Assembly (NCBI RefSeq): GCF_022788655.1
Contig: NZ_CP084955.1
Location: forward strand, 96,517 to 160,516
Direction of reading: 5' to 3'
Length of the DNA: 64,000 bases
Source: Sulfitobacter indolifex
Lineage (GTDB): Bacteria; Pseudomonadota; Alphaproteobacteria; Rhodobacterales; Rhodobacteraceae
Of this stretch, positions 1 through 9,036 are shown piece by piece. Below the pieces are notes generated by a model. That model was not told the origin of the DNA. It ran no database searches and saw only the letters and a list, made by a program, of their open reading frames with translations. Positions within the stretch are counted from its first letter, which is position 1, and the number at the start of each line of letters is the position of its first letter. The translations under genes and the position numbers were made by a program.

Positions 1-2
1 AA

Positions 3-518
3 GATCTACTCGACTTCGAACAAGTGTCAGGCGGAGCTTTATCTCTCAACTTGACTCAGACAAATATTATCGAAATTTTAGGAGAGGCGCTGCTGAAGTG
101 CCAACCCGTCATGGATCAGCATAAAAGTTCAGCCCGCATGATCCTACAGGAAAGCGAGATCTTCTGGAAATGCGATCCGGTTCTGTTGGATAAAGCGCTT
201 AGGCACCTGCTCTCAAATGCGGCTAAATTTTCTCCTGATGATACTGAGGTTCGGGTTATAATCGCGAGGGATACAAGCCAATTAAGCATCCGTGTAAAAG
301 ATTCAGGCCCCGGAATTCCCGATAATCTTCAGGAGAAGATATTTCAGCCTTTCTGGCAACAAGACACATCTGACACAAGGGAGCAGCAGGGTATCGGCCT
401 CGGGCTGACCATTTCCCGCCAGGCGATCAGAAAAATGGGCGGTGAGCTTTCAAGCGAGGCCTGTGGTGGGGCTGGGGCTGAGTTTCTCATCACGCTTCCT
501 GCCTGTCCTTCGCAATGA
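3..518 (+). CDS. Sensor histidine kinase, C-terminal part (5' end outside window)
   Basis: The frame is open from the window edge, so only the last 171 residues are present. They hold an HATPase_c domain: an N-box with LLSNAAKFSP, a G1 box DSGPGIPDN and a G2 box GIGLGLTISRQAIRKMGG. The HisKA part and any sensor domain lie outside. An internal GTG at position 24 could be taken as a start but would cut into the kinase core, so a true partial gene is preferred. Such enzymes autophosphorylate with ATP and pass the phosphate to a response regulator. No partner is visible downstream; the next genes run on the other strand. Confidence 0.85.
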   Translation, partial: DLLDFEQVSGGALSLNLTQTNIIEILGEALLKCQPVMDQHKSSARMILQESEIFWKCDPVLLDKALRHLLSNAAKFSPDDTEVRVIIARDTSQLSIRVKDSGPGIPDNLQEKIFQPFWQQDTSDTREQQGIGLGLTISRQAIRKMGGELSSEACGGAGAEFLITLPACPSQ

Positions 519-573
519 ATTTACCTCAGCGAGGAGGGTGACGGGAAGTACCGCCACTTTCGCCCTCTCTGCT

Positions 574-723
574 TCAAAAGGACCCGCCGAAGAAGTGGTG
601 GATCGCAACGTAAAGAGTAAAGGTGCACAGAACTGCCATAGAGGGCATCACGGCCCAGATAAATAGCCGTCGCTGCTTAATCTTATCGCGCTTTTCTTCC
701 TTCTCTAGCTCATCTAGACGCAT
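574..723 (-). CDS. Small single-pass membrane protein (49 aa)
   Basis: This ORF has an ATG start with GGAG about 7 bases upstream. The first 20 residues are strongly charged (LDELEKEEKRDKIKQRR). A hydrophobic segment of about 24 residues follows, then a short tail ending HHFFGGSF. That layout predicts a cytoplasmic charged N-terminus and one membrane helix. It is downstream of trkH on the same strand with a gap of about 110 bases, so it may be the last gene of the kdpDE-trkH unit. I do not recognise a family. A role as an accessory peptide of the K+ channel is only a guess from position. Confidence 0.55.
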   Translation of the reverse strand: MRLDELEKEEKRDKIKQRRLFIWAVMPSMAVLCTFTLYVAIHHFFGGSF

Positions 724-835
724 CGTGTTCTCCGTAGATCAGCAAACAGCGCACAAGGCCGCTTCGCCAAAAAGTTTCTATCTCGTGGAAGGCAATTTCT
801 TGGGGGGAGGCCTCACCAAGTATGACAGGCGCCTC

Positions 836-2254
836 TCACACCAATTCTCTCCAGAACGACGGAGACAGAAGCACAAAGACTGTCAGCATCTCTAGCCGAC
901 CAGCGTACATGCCAAAGGACAGCAGCCATTTTGCCCCATCGGGTAGCGAGGAGAAGTTGCCTGCCGGGCCTATGATGTTGCCTAGACCGGGCCCGACATT
1001 AGCCACTGCGGTGAGGGCGCCGCTAATCGAGGTCGTCATGTCCAAACCGAATGAGTTAAGGGCCACTGCGAGGCCCATTACTGTAGCAGCATAGAGGGTG
1101 AAGAAGGTCATTACCCCGTTGATAACATCATATTCGACCACCCGTCCCTCGTAGCGAGTTGGAAAAACTCCATGAGGCTGATGAATATGCCGCATCTGGG
1201 CGTATACGCTGCGGATCACGACCACCCATCGCATCATTTTTCCGCCTCCCGATGTAGAGCCCGTGCATCCACCCAGGGCCGTGAGGCATAAAAAGGTAGT
1301 CGCTGCAAAGGGTCCCCAAAGCGTATAGTCGGTTGTCGCAAATCCTGTGGTGGTTACAACCGAGACGACATTGAAAGCCACCAGCCGCAGGGTCTCAAGA
1401 AGCGGTGTGGGTGTTGTAATGACACGCCATAGTGTCAGGATGAAAATCGCCGATGACAGAGAGATGAGCAGGGCGCGAATCTGTTCGCTACGGAAGGCGC
1501 CCCTTGTCAGCACGCGGATATACCACGCGAACGGCAGGGCCGCTGTCAGCATAAAAAACGTTCCCATCCATTGCAGGTAAGCGCTTTCGAAAAGGCCGAA
1601 TGAGGAATCTGAGGTAGAGTAGCCGCCGGATGATACGGTCGTGAAGGCGTGTACGAGCGCTTCAAATCCGGTCATGCCGCCGGAAAGGTAGGCGATGGCG
1701 CAAATGAAGGTCAGGGCAAGATAAATCCAGACCGTTGCTGAAGCAAACCGAGCGGCACTGGCGAGTGCCTTCTCCCCTTTTTCTGAGCTTTCTGTTTGAT
1801 AAAGCTGCATGCCACCAACGCGCATGATTGGCAGCAGAGCTATGCCTGCGACAATGAAACCGACCCCGCCGATCCATTGAAGCAGTGCCCGCCAAAGCAA
1901 GATGCCGTGATCCGTGTTGTCGAGACCCGTCATTACGGTTGAGCCGGTGGTGGTAATCCCCGACATGGATTCAAAGAACGCGTCGGAAAAAGACAGCCCC
2001 CAAAGCCACAGAGGAAGGCCCCCTGCCAAAGCCGCGACGAACCATGCGCTGCCGGTGAGAAGGAAGGAATGCCGACGGTCCAATCCTGGGCTGCGACCCA
2101 TAGCGCTGACACAAACACCACCCCCAATGGACATGGTGATCAACGCTGCCTCGAAGAATACCACCCGCGTTGCGGGGAAGATGAGCGCATCGAAGGCCAT
2201 TAGAACGCCAAGGCCGAGCAAAAGTAGGCCGTTGATGAATACCACGATTGCCAT
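836..2254 (-). CDS. trkH: TrkH-family potassium uptake protein
   Basis: The 472-residue length is normal for TrkH (about 480), the K+-translocating membrane subunit of Trk systems. The four pore-loop segments are recognisable: GITTTGSTVM near residue 98, TVSSGGYST near 205, VVTTTGFATTDY near 300 and TAVANVGPGLGNI near 430. These carry the selectivity-filter glycines. About ten hydrophobic helices are present. It begins 6 bases after the KdpE-like gene, so kinase, regulator and transporter form one unit. TrkH normally needs the cytoplasmic NAD-binding TrkA gate; no trkA is visible in this window and it may lie elsewhere. Neighbours suggest control by the KdpDE-like pair rather than constitutive expression (inference). 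Confidence 0.93.
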   Translation of the reverse strand: MAIVVFINGLLLLGLGVLMAFDALIFPATRVVFFEAALITMSIGGGVCVSAMGRSPGLDRRHSFLLTGSAWFVAALAGGLPLWLWGLSFSDAFFESMSGITTTGSTVMTGLDNTDHGILLWRALLQWIGGVGFIVAGIALLPIMRVGGMQLYQTESSEKGEKALASAARFASATVWIYLALTFICAIAYLSGGMTGFEALVHAFTTVSSGGYSTSDSSFGLFESAYLQWMGTFFMLTAALPFAWYIRVLTRGAFRSEQIRALLISLSSAIFILTLWRVITTPTPLLETLRLVAFNVVSVVTTTGFATTDYTLWGPFAATTFLCLTALGGCTGSTSGGGKMMRWVVVIRSVYAQMRHIHQPHGVFPTRYEGRVVEYDVINGVMTFFTLYAATVMGLAVALNSFGLDMTTSISGALTAVANVGPGLGNIIGPAGNFSSLPDGAKWLLSFGMYAGRLEMLTVFVLLSPSFWRELV

Positions 2255-2260
2255 GCCGCC

Positions 2261-2941
2261 CTAGCTCTCGCGGAACCGGTAGCCGATGCCGGGCTCGGTA
2301 AATATCCAGACGGGGTCCGTCGCTTCGTCGCCAAGTTTGGTGCGCAGCTGCCGGATAAATACCCGTAGATACTGGCTGTCTTCGGCGTGAGCCGCGCCCC
2401 AGACCTTTTCGAGCGCCATGCGCTGTGTCACCAGCCGACCGGGATGGGAGGCAAGAAGCCAGAGCAATTGAAACTCTTTGGGCGTCAAACTGAGGGCCTG
2501 GGTGTCCAAATGTGCTGAATGTGCAGCGACATCTAGAATAAGTCCGCCAATCTCAATCCGGGAAATGTCCTGCTGTTCGGTGCCACGGTCCCGAAGCAAG
2601 GCGCGCAACCGCGCAAGCAATTCGCGCGTACCAAAGGGTTTCGCCACATAGTCCTGCGCCCCAAGGTCGAGCGCTGCCACTTTTTCAGTCTCATCGGCGC
2701 GCACTGACAGAACAAGAACCGGCAGATTTGACCAAGTACGAATGTCTCGTAGCACATCTTTTCCGTCCCGATCCGGCAGCCCAAGATCAAGAACCAGCAG
2801 ATCCGGCGCACCTGTGGCGGCCTGCACGATAGCCTCCCGGCCGGTTGCGGCCTCAAGAACAGTATGCCCCTCGGATTCCAGCGCGATCCGCAAAAAGCGT
2901 CGGATCTGATCTTCGTCGTCAATAACAAGAATACGGGCCAT
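2261..2941 (-). CDS. kdpE: KdpE-like response regulator, OmpR/PhoB family
   Basis: The 226-residue protein has an N-terminal receiver (acidic residues IDDED at 7-11, phospho-acceptor D52 in LVLDLGLP, switch Lys in YVAKPFG near 102). A C-terminal winged helix follows (LTPKEFQLLWLLASHPGRLVT, then YLRVFIRQLRTKL). The ATG overlaps the TGA of the kinase gene (TGATG), which implies translational coupling. In the classical system KdpE activates kdpFABC at low K+. No kdpFABC is present, and trkH starts 6 bases downstream, so its likely target is this operon. Receiver and DNA-binding family assignments are firm; the target is inferred. Confidence 0.92.
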   Translation of the reverse strand: MARILVIDDEDQIRRFLRIALESEGHTVLEAATGREAIVQAATGAPDLLVLDLGLPDRDGKDVLRDIRTWSNLPVLVLSVRADETEKVAALDLGAQDYVAKPFGTRELLARLRALLRDRGTEQQDISRIEIGGLILDVAAHSAHLDTQALSLTPKEFQLLWLLASHPGRLVTQRMALEKVWGAAHAEDSQYLRVFIRQLRTKLGDEATDPVWIFTEPGIGYRFRES

Positions 2942-4512
2942 CAGACCCCCTGACCGGCGATCGGCAGGCGAAAGACGATTGTCGTCCCGCTTTCGTCTGG
3001 GTTGGTTGCCTGAACATAGATGTCACCGCCATGCGCATCGACGATGCCGCGCGCGATCGCGAGGCCAAGGCCCGTCCCGGCGCGCTGCGTATCGCCCGCC
3101 GTCACGCGGTAAAACATCTCAAAAACGTCGCTGCGTGCCTGCGCCGGTATGCCAGGCCCCTGATCACTGATTGCAAGTTTCAACCAAGTGCTTTCCGCGT
3201 GCCCGGATAACAAAATTTCAGAATTATCCGGTGCATACTTGGCGGCATTGTCCAGCACATTGACCAAGAGCTGTTCGATCAGGATGGGATCAACATCAAT
3301 TAACGGCATGCTGTCGGGCAGGCTTAGTACAATCTTGTAGGGGGCGAGATTACTGCGGAGCCGCCGCCGGGCATTTCCGATAATCTCGAGCAAATCGGAG
3401 GCCACGCATCGAGGCCGAAGCGCTCCATGGCTCAGACGTGTCATGTCCAGAAGGTTCTGCACATAGCGGTCCAGACGCTCGCCTTCCTCCCGGATCGTCT
3501 CGGCCAAGTCTTGGCGCATTGGTTCAGTGTAGCGGTCGCCCCCTTCTGCTAAAGTAGATGCAGCACCGATAATGCTGACCAAAGGCGTTCGCAGATCATG
3601 GCTGACTGATGATAAAAGTGCCGAGCGCAATTTTTCAGTTTCCGTCGCGAGGCGGGCAGCTTCGAGCGTTTCCGTGAGATCAGTACGTTCAAAAGCCAAT
3701 GCCAACTGGCTTGCAAAAGCTTCCAGCAGACGTCGATCATCGCGTTCGATGGCTCTAGACCGAATACCAAGCGCAGCCAATGTTTCTTCGCCAGCACGCA
3801 CAGGTAAGATCAACCACTCGGGGGAAATTGCTGAATTGCTGGCGACAATGACAGGCTCCCCAGAGGCAATCGTTCGGCCGCAGGCCTCTTTGATACCCTC
3901 GTTCTCAACCGCTAATGCCGGGCTGTAAGCAATCTTTTCGACAGCATCTGCAAAAGTGCGAAACAGCGCCACCTCCACGCCCATTGTGGCGGTGACATGA
4001 TCCACTGCGGCGTGCGCCACAGCCTGCGACGAAGGCGCACGCGCAATCTGCTGAGCGAACTCATGAAGGATCGTGATACGCTCCACACTCCCACGTAGCG
4101 CCATGGCGCGGGTCCGAAGTCGCGCAGCCAAACTGCCGGTGACAATGGAGGCCAGAAGAAACAAGCCAAGGGTTACCAAATCAGCTTCTTGTAGGACACG
4201 GAATGTGAAGCGTGGCTCAGTGAAGAAGTAATTGTATGCAGCGAACCCAGCAAAGGATGCCAGGATTGAAGGCCCGGGACCGCCGAACGATGCAACAACA
4301 ACGACACCAGCCATGAAGACAAGAGTTAACTCGCCAACTGGTAAGGTGGCTTCCAGCACCCTGGCTGCAAACGTGACCATAACCATCACTAGACAGGCGC
4401 CCAGATAGCTGCGGCTTCCTGCATGCGTCCGTGCACGGTGAAGTCTGAATATCGGCATTTGGCGAGGACGGTTGATTGGGTTTACCTCAGAAATCACAGC
4501 ATCTTGGAGCAT
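2941..4512 (-). CDS. Short KdpD-like sensor histidine kinase
   Basis: Domains in order: a DUF4118-type membrane region of about four helices (residues 35-130, with the KdpD-like GGPGPSILASFAGFAAYNYFFTEPR stretch), a GAF-like domain (about 150-275), HisKA with H305 in SSVSHDLRTP, and HATPase_c (DNAAKYAP, DQGPGIP, GTGLGLAIARGIVDAHGG). At 523 residues it is much shorter than E. coli KdpD (about 890). The N-terminal KdpD/universal-stress-like domains of the classical protein are missing. The start is uncertain: a Met at residue 19 just before the membrane region is an alternative. It overlaps kdpE and precedes trkH. The probable role is sensing K+ or envelope state. Confidence 0.88.
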   Translation of the reverse strand: MLQDAVISEVNPINRPRQMPIFRLHRARTHAGSRSYLGACLVMVMVTFAARVLEATLPVGELTLVFMAGVVVVASFGGPGPSILASFAGFAAYNYFFTEPRFTFRVLQEADLVTLGLFLLASIVTGSLAARLRTRAMALRGSVERITILHEFAQQIARAPSSQAVAHAAVDHVTATMGVEVALFRTFADAVEKIAYSPALAVENEGIKEACGRTIASGEPVIVASNSAISPEWLILPVRAGEETLAALGIRSRAIERDDRRLLEAFASQLALAFERTDLTETLEAARLATETEKLRSALLSSVSHDLRTPLVSIIGAASTLAEGGDRYTEPMRQDLAETIREEGERLDRYVQNLLDMTRLSHGALRPRCVASDLLEIIGNARRRLRSNLAPYKIVLSLPDSMPLIDVDPILIEQLLVNVLDNAAKYAPDNSEILLSGHAESTWLKLAISDQGPGIPAQARSDVFEMFYRVTAGDTQRAGTGLGLAIARGIVDAHGGDIYVQATNPDESGTTIVFRLPIAGQGV

Positions 4513-4953
4513 TCAGCGCTACTTTTGCATCGAGAGCACGTAAAGACGCTATGCTTGTTTTCACTAGCTCGTATAAAAAAAGCATAAAAGTTAGGGCTGC
4601 GCGTTGATTAGGAGCGATCGCTGGAGTTGCAGACAGAAGCAGTGATTTCTGGCGATAGTTATCGGTTTTCTCAAGAGCCGCCTTGGGTCCCCGTTGGACG
4701 TGAGCTTCAATGGGGACAAGCATGCTGGAGCAGCAATACGAGGTCTAGTTGAGCACGATCAATGATAAGGAATTCAATCCGTTAAGAACGGAGATTTCCA
4801 ACTAGGTAGGCCAATGTCTTGGGTGGGTGAAAGCAGATTACGGCTAAGTGAAGAGAGGGGCAGTCAGGAGCGATTTACGTGTTTCTAGTGGATCGCGCCC
4901 TAGATGCCCGGAGGCCTGAACTTAAGAGCCGCATGCAATGACAGAAAAATTTA
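4513..4953. other. Intergenic stretch, no gene recognised
   Basis: This lies between the upstream end of the kdpD-like gene and the 3' end of the broken Tad-pilus gene. The promoter of the kdpDE-trkH unit should be near its left end. A 78-codon minus-strand frame at 4487-4723 overlaps the kinase start and shows no family features. I see no convincing small gene, repeat or RNA. Confidence 0.5.
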
Positions 4954-6017
4954 TTAATTTACCATTCTGAAGTATGGAGCTCGATACGCATTCTCCATGC
5001 CAGAGTTCCGGCAAAAGCCCATATCCATGTTGCTTGTTCCGTCAATTTGGCCGTAGGAAATGAACGATGCCCCCTTAACTCCATCTGCATTAGCAGAAAA
5101 GGTAATGTCCCCCATCGCCAAGACTTGTCCATTGTAGACGCTCAGAGAGGAGGCGACCTTGAAACCTCCGAGGGTCATCAGCGAAGCACCGCCACCTTCT
5201 GTGCAATCATCATCACGGCCAATCTGTAAGCCTTGAGGGGAGTTTAAGGATGTTGCTCCCTCATGAGTTGTTGCGATCACCACATCTTCCAAGACAACAC
5301 CATTAGAAAACTTGATCTCGCAATCGGAAATGAAAACAAATTCACTGTAGAGACCAGCGTCCATGGTGATAGAGCCAGAACCACCACAAATCATACGATT
5401 CACTGCATTTTGTTTGAAGTGATAAGAGTTCAGTGAGTTGGTGTTTCCCTTCGGTTCTGGTTCCCCTGGCGGGAGACCGGGGAATTCTCTTAGATCGATG
5501 TCGTAGTAATAGCTAGGGCTGACATACGGCGGCAGATGCTCAGCTTCTGCCGTCCAGAAGCTATCGATGATATCAGGCAATTGATTGAGCAACCGCAGAC
5601 GGTACTTTCCGTTCCGAAGAGCAGTTTGCAGGCCGTCGTTCTTTTCGAAACCAGATCTTGGGATGTCGAGGTCATCGATGTTCGGCATCGATACAACAGT
5701 TCCTGGTTCAAAATAGTTGTTATGATTCATGCTGACGTATTCATTTGAATGAATGCAAAAGCCATTTGAGAAATTGTTGTTTGATTGGACATCCACTACG
5801 CCCTCGGCAACGAAACCTTCGGTAAAGCAGCCTGGATAATATGTAGAATAAACTGACTCGACTCTGACATCGAATGTATCGCGGCCGACTAGGCGGAGTA
5901 GAAAGTTGCGCGAGGCATTATCCCGGGCCTCCTCCATCATTGCGTGAACTTGCACCGCAGACCTAGAATTTGGATCTAGAACGAAGCTCTGTTCCGCAAA
6001 ATCCCATTTCCCAAAAC
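4954..6017 (-). pseudogene. TadG-like Tad-pilus protein, N-terminus lost at IS6 junction
   Basis: The remaining 350 or so residues look like the C-terminal part of TadE/TadG-type proteins of roseobacters. It has a Cys-containing exported region with ITMDAGLYSEFVFIS, a block around VVLEDVVIATTHEG, an acidic DDDCTEGGG segment and the closing MDMGFCRNSGMENAYRAPYFRMV. Intact members begin with a membrane anchor and Tad domain, which are absent. The frame runs without interruption from the left end of the IS6 element (RFGKWDFAEQSF is the first host-coded stretch), so the gene was cut by the element. No other tad genes are nearby. Confidence 0.75.
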
Positions 6018-6824
6018 GGTATTGCCAAGTTGTTGACGCGGTTAGCTAAAGGTATGTGGACCCCATGAATATTCCAATTGATTTGCCACGCCTGAAGGGC
6101 TTTCGTTATCCTCGTGAGATTATTGCTTACGCTGTTTGGGCATACCATCGGTTAGCTCTGAGCACGGCTGATGTTGAAGACCTGTTGGCCGCGCGGAGCG
6201 TGATTGTCAGCCGAGAAGCGATCCGACTTTGGGTCAATCGCTTGGTCAACACTTTGCAAATTGCATTCGCCGGGACCGACCACGGCCGAACAACAAGTGG
6301 CACATGGATGAAGTAGTGATCACGATCCGTGGCAAGAAGCATTGGCTGTGGCGTGCAATCGACGCGGATGGAGACGTCCTCGATATTCTCGTGCAAACAC
6401 GCCGCAACGCCAAATCAGCAAAGCGCTTTTTACAAAGATTAGTTTCACAGTTTGGCGAGCCGAGGGTGGTCATAACTGACAAGTTGCGTAGCTATCTTAA
6501 GCCGGTCAAAACACTGACCCCGAACGCTGACCATCGCGCGCACAAGGGCTTAAACAACGCGATCGAAGTGTCGCACCGGCCGACACGTAAACGAGAGAAG
6601 ATCTTCGGCAAATTCAAATCCCACCGGCAGGCCCATAGGTTTTTGGCCGCACATGACCAGATCAACTTGCTCTTCCGTCCCCGCCGCTATCAACTGAATG
6701 CAACTTCATACCGCCACGCCCGCTCCGATGCTTTCAGCCTTTGGGCAGATTACACCGCAGAAATGGTGGCATGATCCTGCCTTTGCCAAGCTTCGCATGC
6801 TGATGCCAACAACTTGGCATTACC
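6018..6824 (+). mobile_element. IS6-family insertion sequence
   Basis: The ends are imperfect inverted repeats: GGTATTGCCAAGTTGTTGAC at the left and, on the other strand at the right, GGTAATGCCAAGTTGTTGGC (18 of 20 positions agree). The 807-bp size is normal for the family. The 8 bases outside each end differ (CCCAAAAC on the left, GATCAGAT on the right), so there is no target duplication. IS6 elements move replicatively and often delete or fuse adjacent DNA. Here both flanking genes are cut, which fits an IS-mediated deletion rather than a simple insertion. Confidence 0.85.
6056..6774 (+). pseudogene. IS6-family transposase, frameshifted
   Basis: The first frame (from 6056) encodes the N-terminal helix-turn-helix part, with RYPREIIAYAVWAYHRLALSTADVEDLLAARSV and REAIRLWVNR. 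The DDE catalytic part continues in another frame from about 6240: NKWHMDEVVITIRGKKHWLWRAIDADGDVLDILVQ, VVITDKLRSYLK and an HRAHKGLNN segment. Joining the two needs one extra base near 6240, after the codons for VNR. The catalytic Asp and Glu context is preserved, so the frameshift may be recent, or a product could be made by frameshifting. As written the gene is broken. Confidence 0.85.
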
Positions 6825-7967
6825 GATCAGATACAGCAGGCGCTTACATTCGGCTACGGCAGCGGTAAAACCCTCAGTTCTCTGAGACACTGTCGACAGA
6901 CTTTCCGGCCCATCGCACACCGGCTTATCGGAATCGAGAAAACGCGCGGCCTCTCCAACAGTAAGATATCGATGCTTTGCAAATTCCGGAGGGATATCGG
7001 TTTGCCCGATGAATACAGGCGAGAATGGCGCAGAGACCGCCCCCGAAGGTGCGTGCCACAGCATCCTCAATTGGTCTGAGACCGGATCGACCAATGGAAC
7101 GATTTGTCCATAACCAGCCGTATCGCCAGTTAGACGTTCGGTGCGCAACGCCCAGACTACATCCTGAAACTCGATTTTTGAGGTGGTCGAGACTCGATTT
7201 TGAAGTTCTTTTTCAATCCAACACGCGCCGGCCCATACCCCCAGTCCATCGCCATAGATAGCATTGAAATCGAAGTCACCTCCCTTGTACCAGCCCCTCT
7301 CTTTCGCGAATTTTACGAGGTCTGTGGAATAGAGATAATCAGGATGGTCCTTGCTATCTACCGGAATTACGCCGATATATCCCGGCCTACATGCTCTGAT
7401 AGCATCATCAAGCCTTTCTGCCGCCCACAGCCCCTTGCCGCCAGCCGGCTGGATCATAATCCAAGCTTCATTCGAATCCGCAATAATATGCGTATTTCCG
7501 CCATAGGTGCTCTCGCCATAATCCTTCATGATCGCGGCAATGATTTCGACCCCTTCTCGCGCAGTCTTGGCTCGTTCCAATACGAACCCGGCCAAGTCGC
7601 TATAACTTGGACCAGTCTGTGCGTCGGGTGTCATCTCGATCAGTTCTTTACGGGACGGAGACCACACACTGCGCACCGCGATCCCGTATTCGTTTAGCCC
7701 ACCATTGGTCACCGGCGCAGGCACACCTTTGTAATGGGTATAGCTTACCCGGATATTACGAAAGGTCTGAGACGTTTGAGGGATAGAAGACCGAATACCC
7801 GGCAAATCTGCCGCGGGGGTTACACCCACTTCCACAACCGCATTCTCTGGATGGCGTTGCCTGGAGAAAATATCGAGCCAGTGGCTCGATGGTTCGTCGC
7901 CGTATCCAGCTAACCAAGCGTGACCGTCCGCGCTGTGATTTTGCCCGATATATATGCAGTAGCTCAA
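6750..7967 (-). pseudogene. C69-family dipeptidase, 3' end replaced by IS6 sequence
   Basis: The start codon is TTG, chosen because GGAGG sits 5 bases before it and because it places the family's nucleophile at the mature end: Cys4 in SYCIYIGQNHSADGHAW matches the C-x4-G-x5-DG pattern of peptidase C69 (PepD-type Ntn hydrolases). Other family regions include TNGGLNEYGIAVRSVWSPS and GESTYGGNTHIIADSNEAWIMIQ. About 381 residues are host-coded. The last 24 residues (from NAKLLASACEAW) are read out of the IS6 terminal repeat. The enzyme is thus cut near its C-terminus. It may be partly functional since the catalytic core is complete. Confidence 0.75.
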
Positions 7968-8328
7968 TGGTCCTCCAACGTTCCAAAAGGAACACTCAAG
8001 ATGGCAGGCGTTTCTCGGTTACCGGCATAGCCGCGCTGAGTAAAATGGTGATTGAGTACTAACAAAATGATTGACCCTAAACGACAATCCTATTGACTGG
8101 GCTTCAGCAGAGATCAATCTGAGAAACATTGGCAGGCAACGGCTTACCGACCACCCGCTTTTCGGTTAGTAACGAACGCGCTGCCAGCGTCGAATTGGAA
8201 CAATGCGTTGCTTCATTTGTTGTCATTCTAGGTGATCTGTTCACGGAAGTTTTCCGGTTTGCTTGCTTATGTGCGTCGTCGGCAGCATCGACGATGACCA
8301 AACTCGAAATCACGCAGAAAGGCATGTC
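7968..8328. other. Intergenic stretch between divergent genes
   Basis: This holds the promoters of the minus-strand dipeptidase and of the plus-strand DUF2231/dehydrogenase unit. Long frames on both strands here, including one running minus from 8727, show no family features and overlap real genes. I see no repeat, hairpin or RNA gene. Confidence 0.4.
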
Positions 8329-8544
8329 ATGAGTCCGCCGGACGCAAATCTCAAAAAGCAGGAGCGTCGCCACATCGGCCCATTGATCGGAATGGCCGTG
8401 GTGGTGATCTTCGGCATTGGCATCATTGTCTACTGGATGGGTGAGGAAGTCGCCACGGCGCCAGAAGACGAGGGCACCGCAGTTGAGGCACCCGCCGCAG
8501 ATAATGGCGCTTCCAGAGATGTGGATCCCGCACCCGCAGAATGA
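8329..8544 (+). CDS. Small membrane protein (71 aa) with acidic Ala/Pro tail
   Basis: The ATG at this position is chosen over an upstream in-frame start because GAAAGG lies just before it and because residues 1-16 then form a basic leader (KKQERRH). One membrane helix follows at about 17-38 (PLIGMAVVVIFGIGIIVYW). The rest is an acidic, Ala/Pro-rich tail predicted to be periplasmic. It precedes a DUF2231 gene by 36 bases and a sorbosone-dehydrogenase-like gene beyond that, in the same direction, so the three look like one operon. Function unknown. Confidence 0.7.
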   Translation: MSPPDANLKKQERRHIGPLIGMAVVVIFGIGIIVYWMGEEVATAPEDEGTAVEAPAADNGASRDVDPAPAE

Positions 8545-8580
8545 CTGACGCAGCAACTGACAAATGAGGGAATACGCCAA

Positions 8581-9036
8581 ATGGTTTCTCGGAGCCTTAA
8601 TACCACAGCCGCCATCATGGGTCGTCCCATACACGCGATGCTTGTCAGCTTCCCCATTGTGTGTTTCACGCTGGCCCTGCTGACGGATCTCGCCTATTGG
8701 CAAACCGGTATACTGATGTGGCAGCATTTCTCGTCTTGGCTATTGCTGGCCGGTTTGGTGATGGGCGGACTTGCCGCAATCGCGGGTTGCATCGACCTCA
8801 TCGGGAGCGCGCGCATCCGTGCGATCTCTTCTGTCTGGGTGCATGCTGCAGGCAATGTCGTGGTTCTCGCACTCGCCTTAGTCAACAGCCTTGTACATGC
8901 AGGAGATGGCTGGACGGCGGTCGTTCCTTGGGGATTGGCTCTTTCAGCTGCCACGGTTTTAATAATGCTGGTCACAAGCTGGTTGGGCAGCGGCTTGGTG
9001 CACCGACATGGCGTGGGGGTTTCACGCCATGATTGA
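8581..9036 (+). CDS. DUF2231 integral membrane protein
   Basis: The protein has 151 residues and four hydrophobic helices. The family signature is near the N-terminus: GRPIHAMLVSFPIVCFTLALLTDL, where the His is typical of DUF2231. The second half contains WVHAAGNVVVLALALVN. The family is often found beside dehydrogenases or heme/electron-transfer proteins, but no activity is established. The 3' end overlaps the start of the dehydrogenase gene by 8 bases, which supports co-expression. It could anchor the exported dehydrogenase or link it to the respiratory chain (inference from order). Confidence 0.85.
   Translation: MVSRSLNTTAAIMGRPIHAMLVSFPIVCFTLALLTDLAYWQTGILMWQHFSSWLLLAGLVMGGLAAIAGCIDLIGSARIRAISSVWVHAAGNVVVLALALVNSLVHAGDGWTAVVPWGLALSAATVLIMLVTSWLGSGLVHRHGVGVSRHD

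Noticed and set aside
6229..6774. Second IS6 frame taken as an independent 181-residue protein
   Set aside because: Its first residues are out-of-frame helix-turn-helix sequence; it is the continuation of one frameshifted transposase.
8104..8727. Long minus-strand ORF of 207 codons
   Set aside because: It is antisense to the small membrane protein and DUF2231 genes and its translation (His/Cys-scattered, no family blocks) looks like a shadow.
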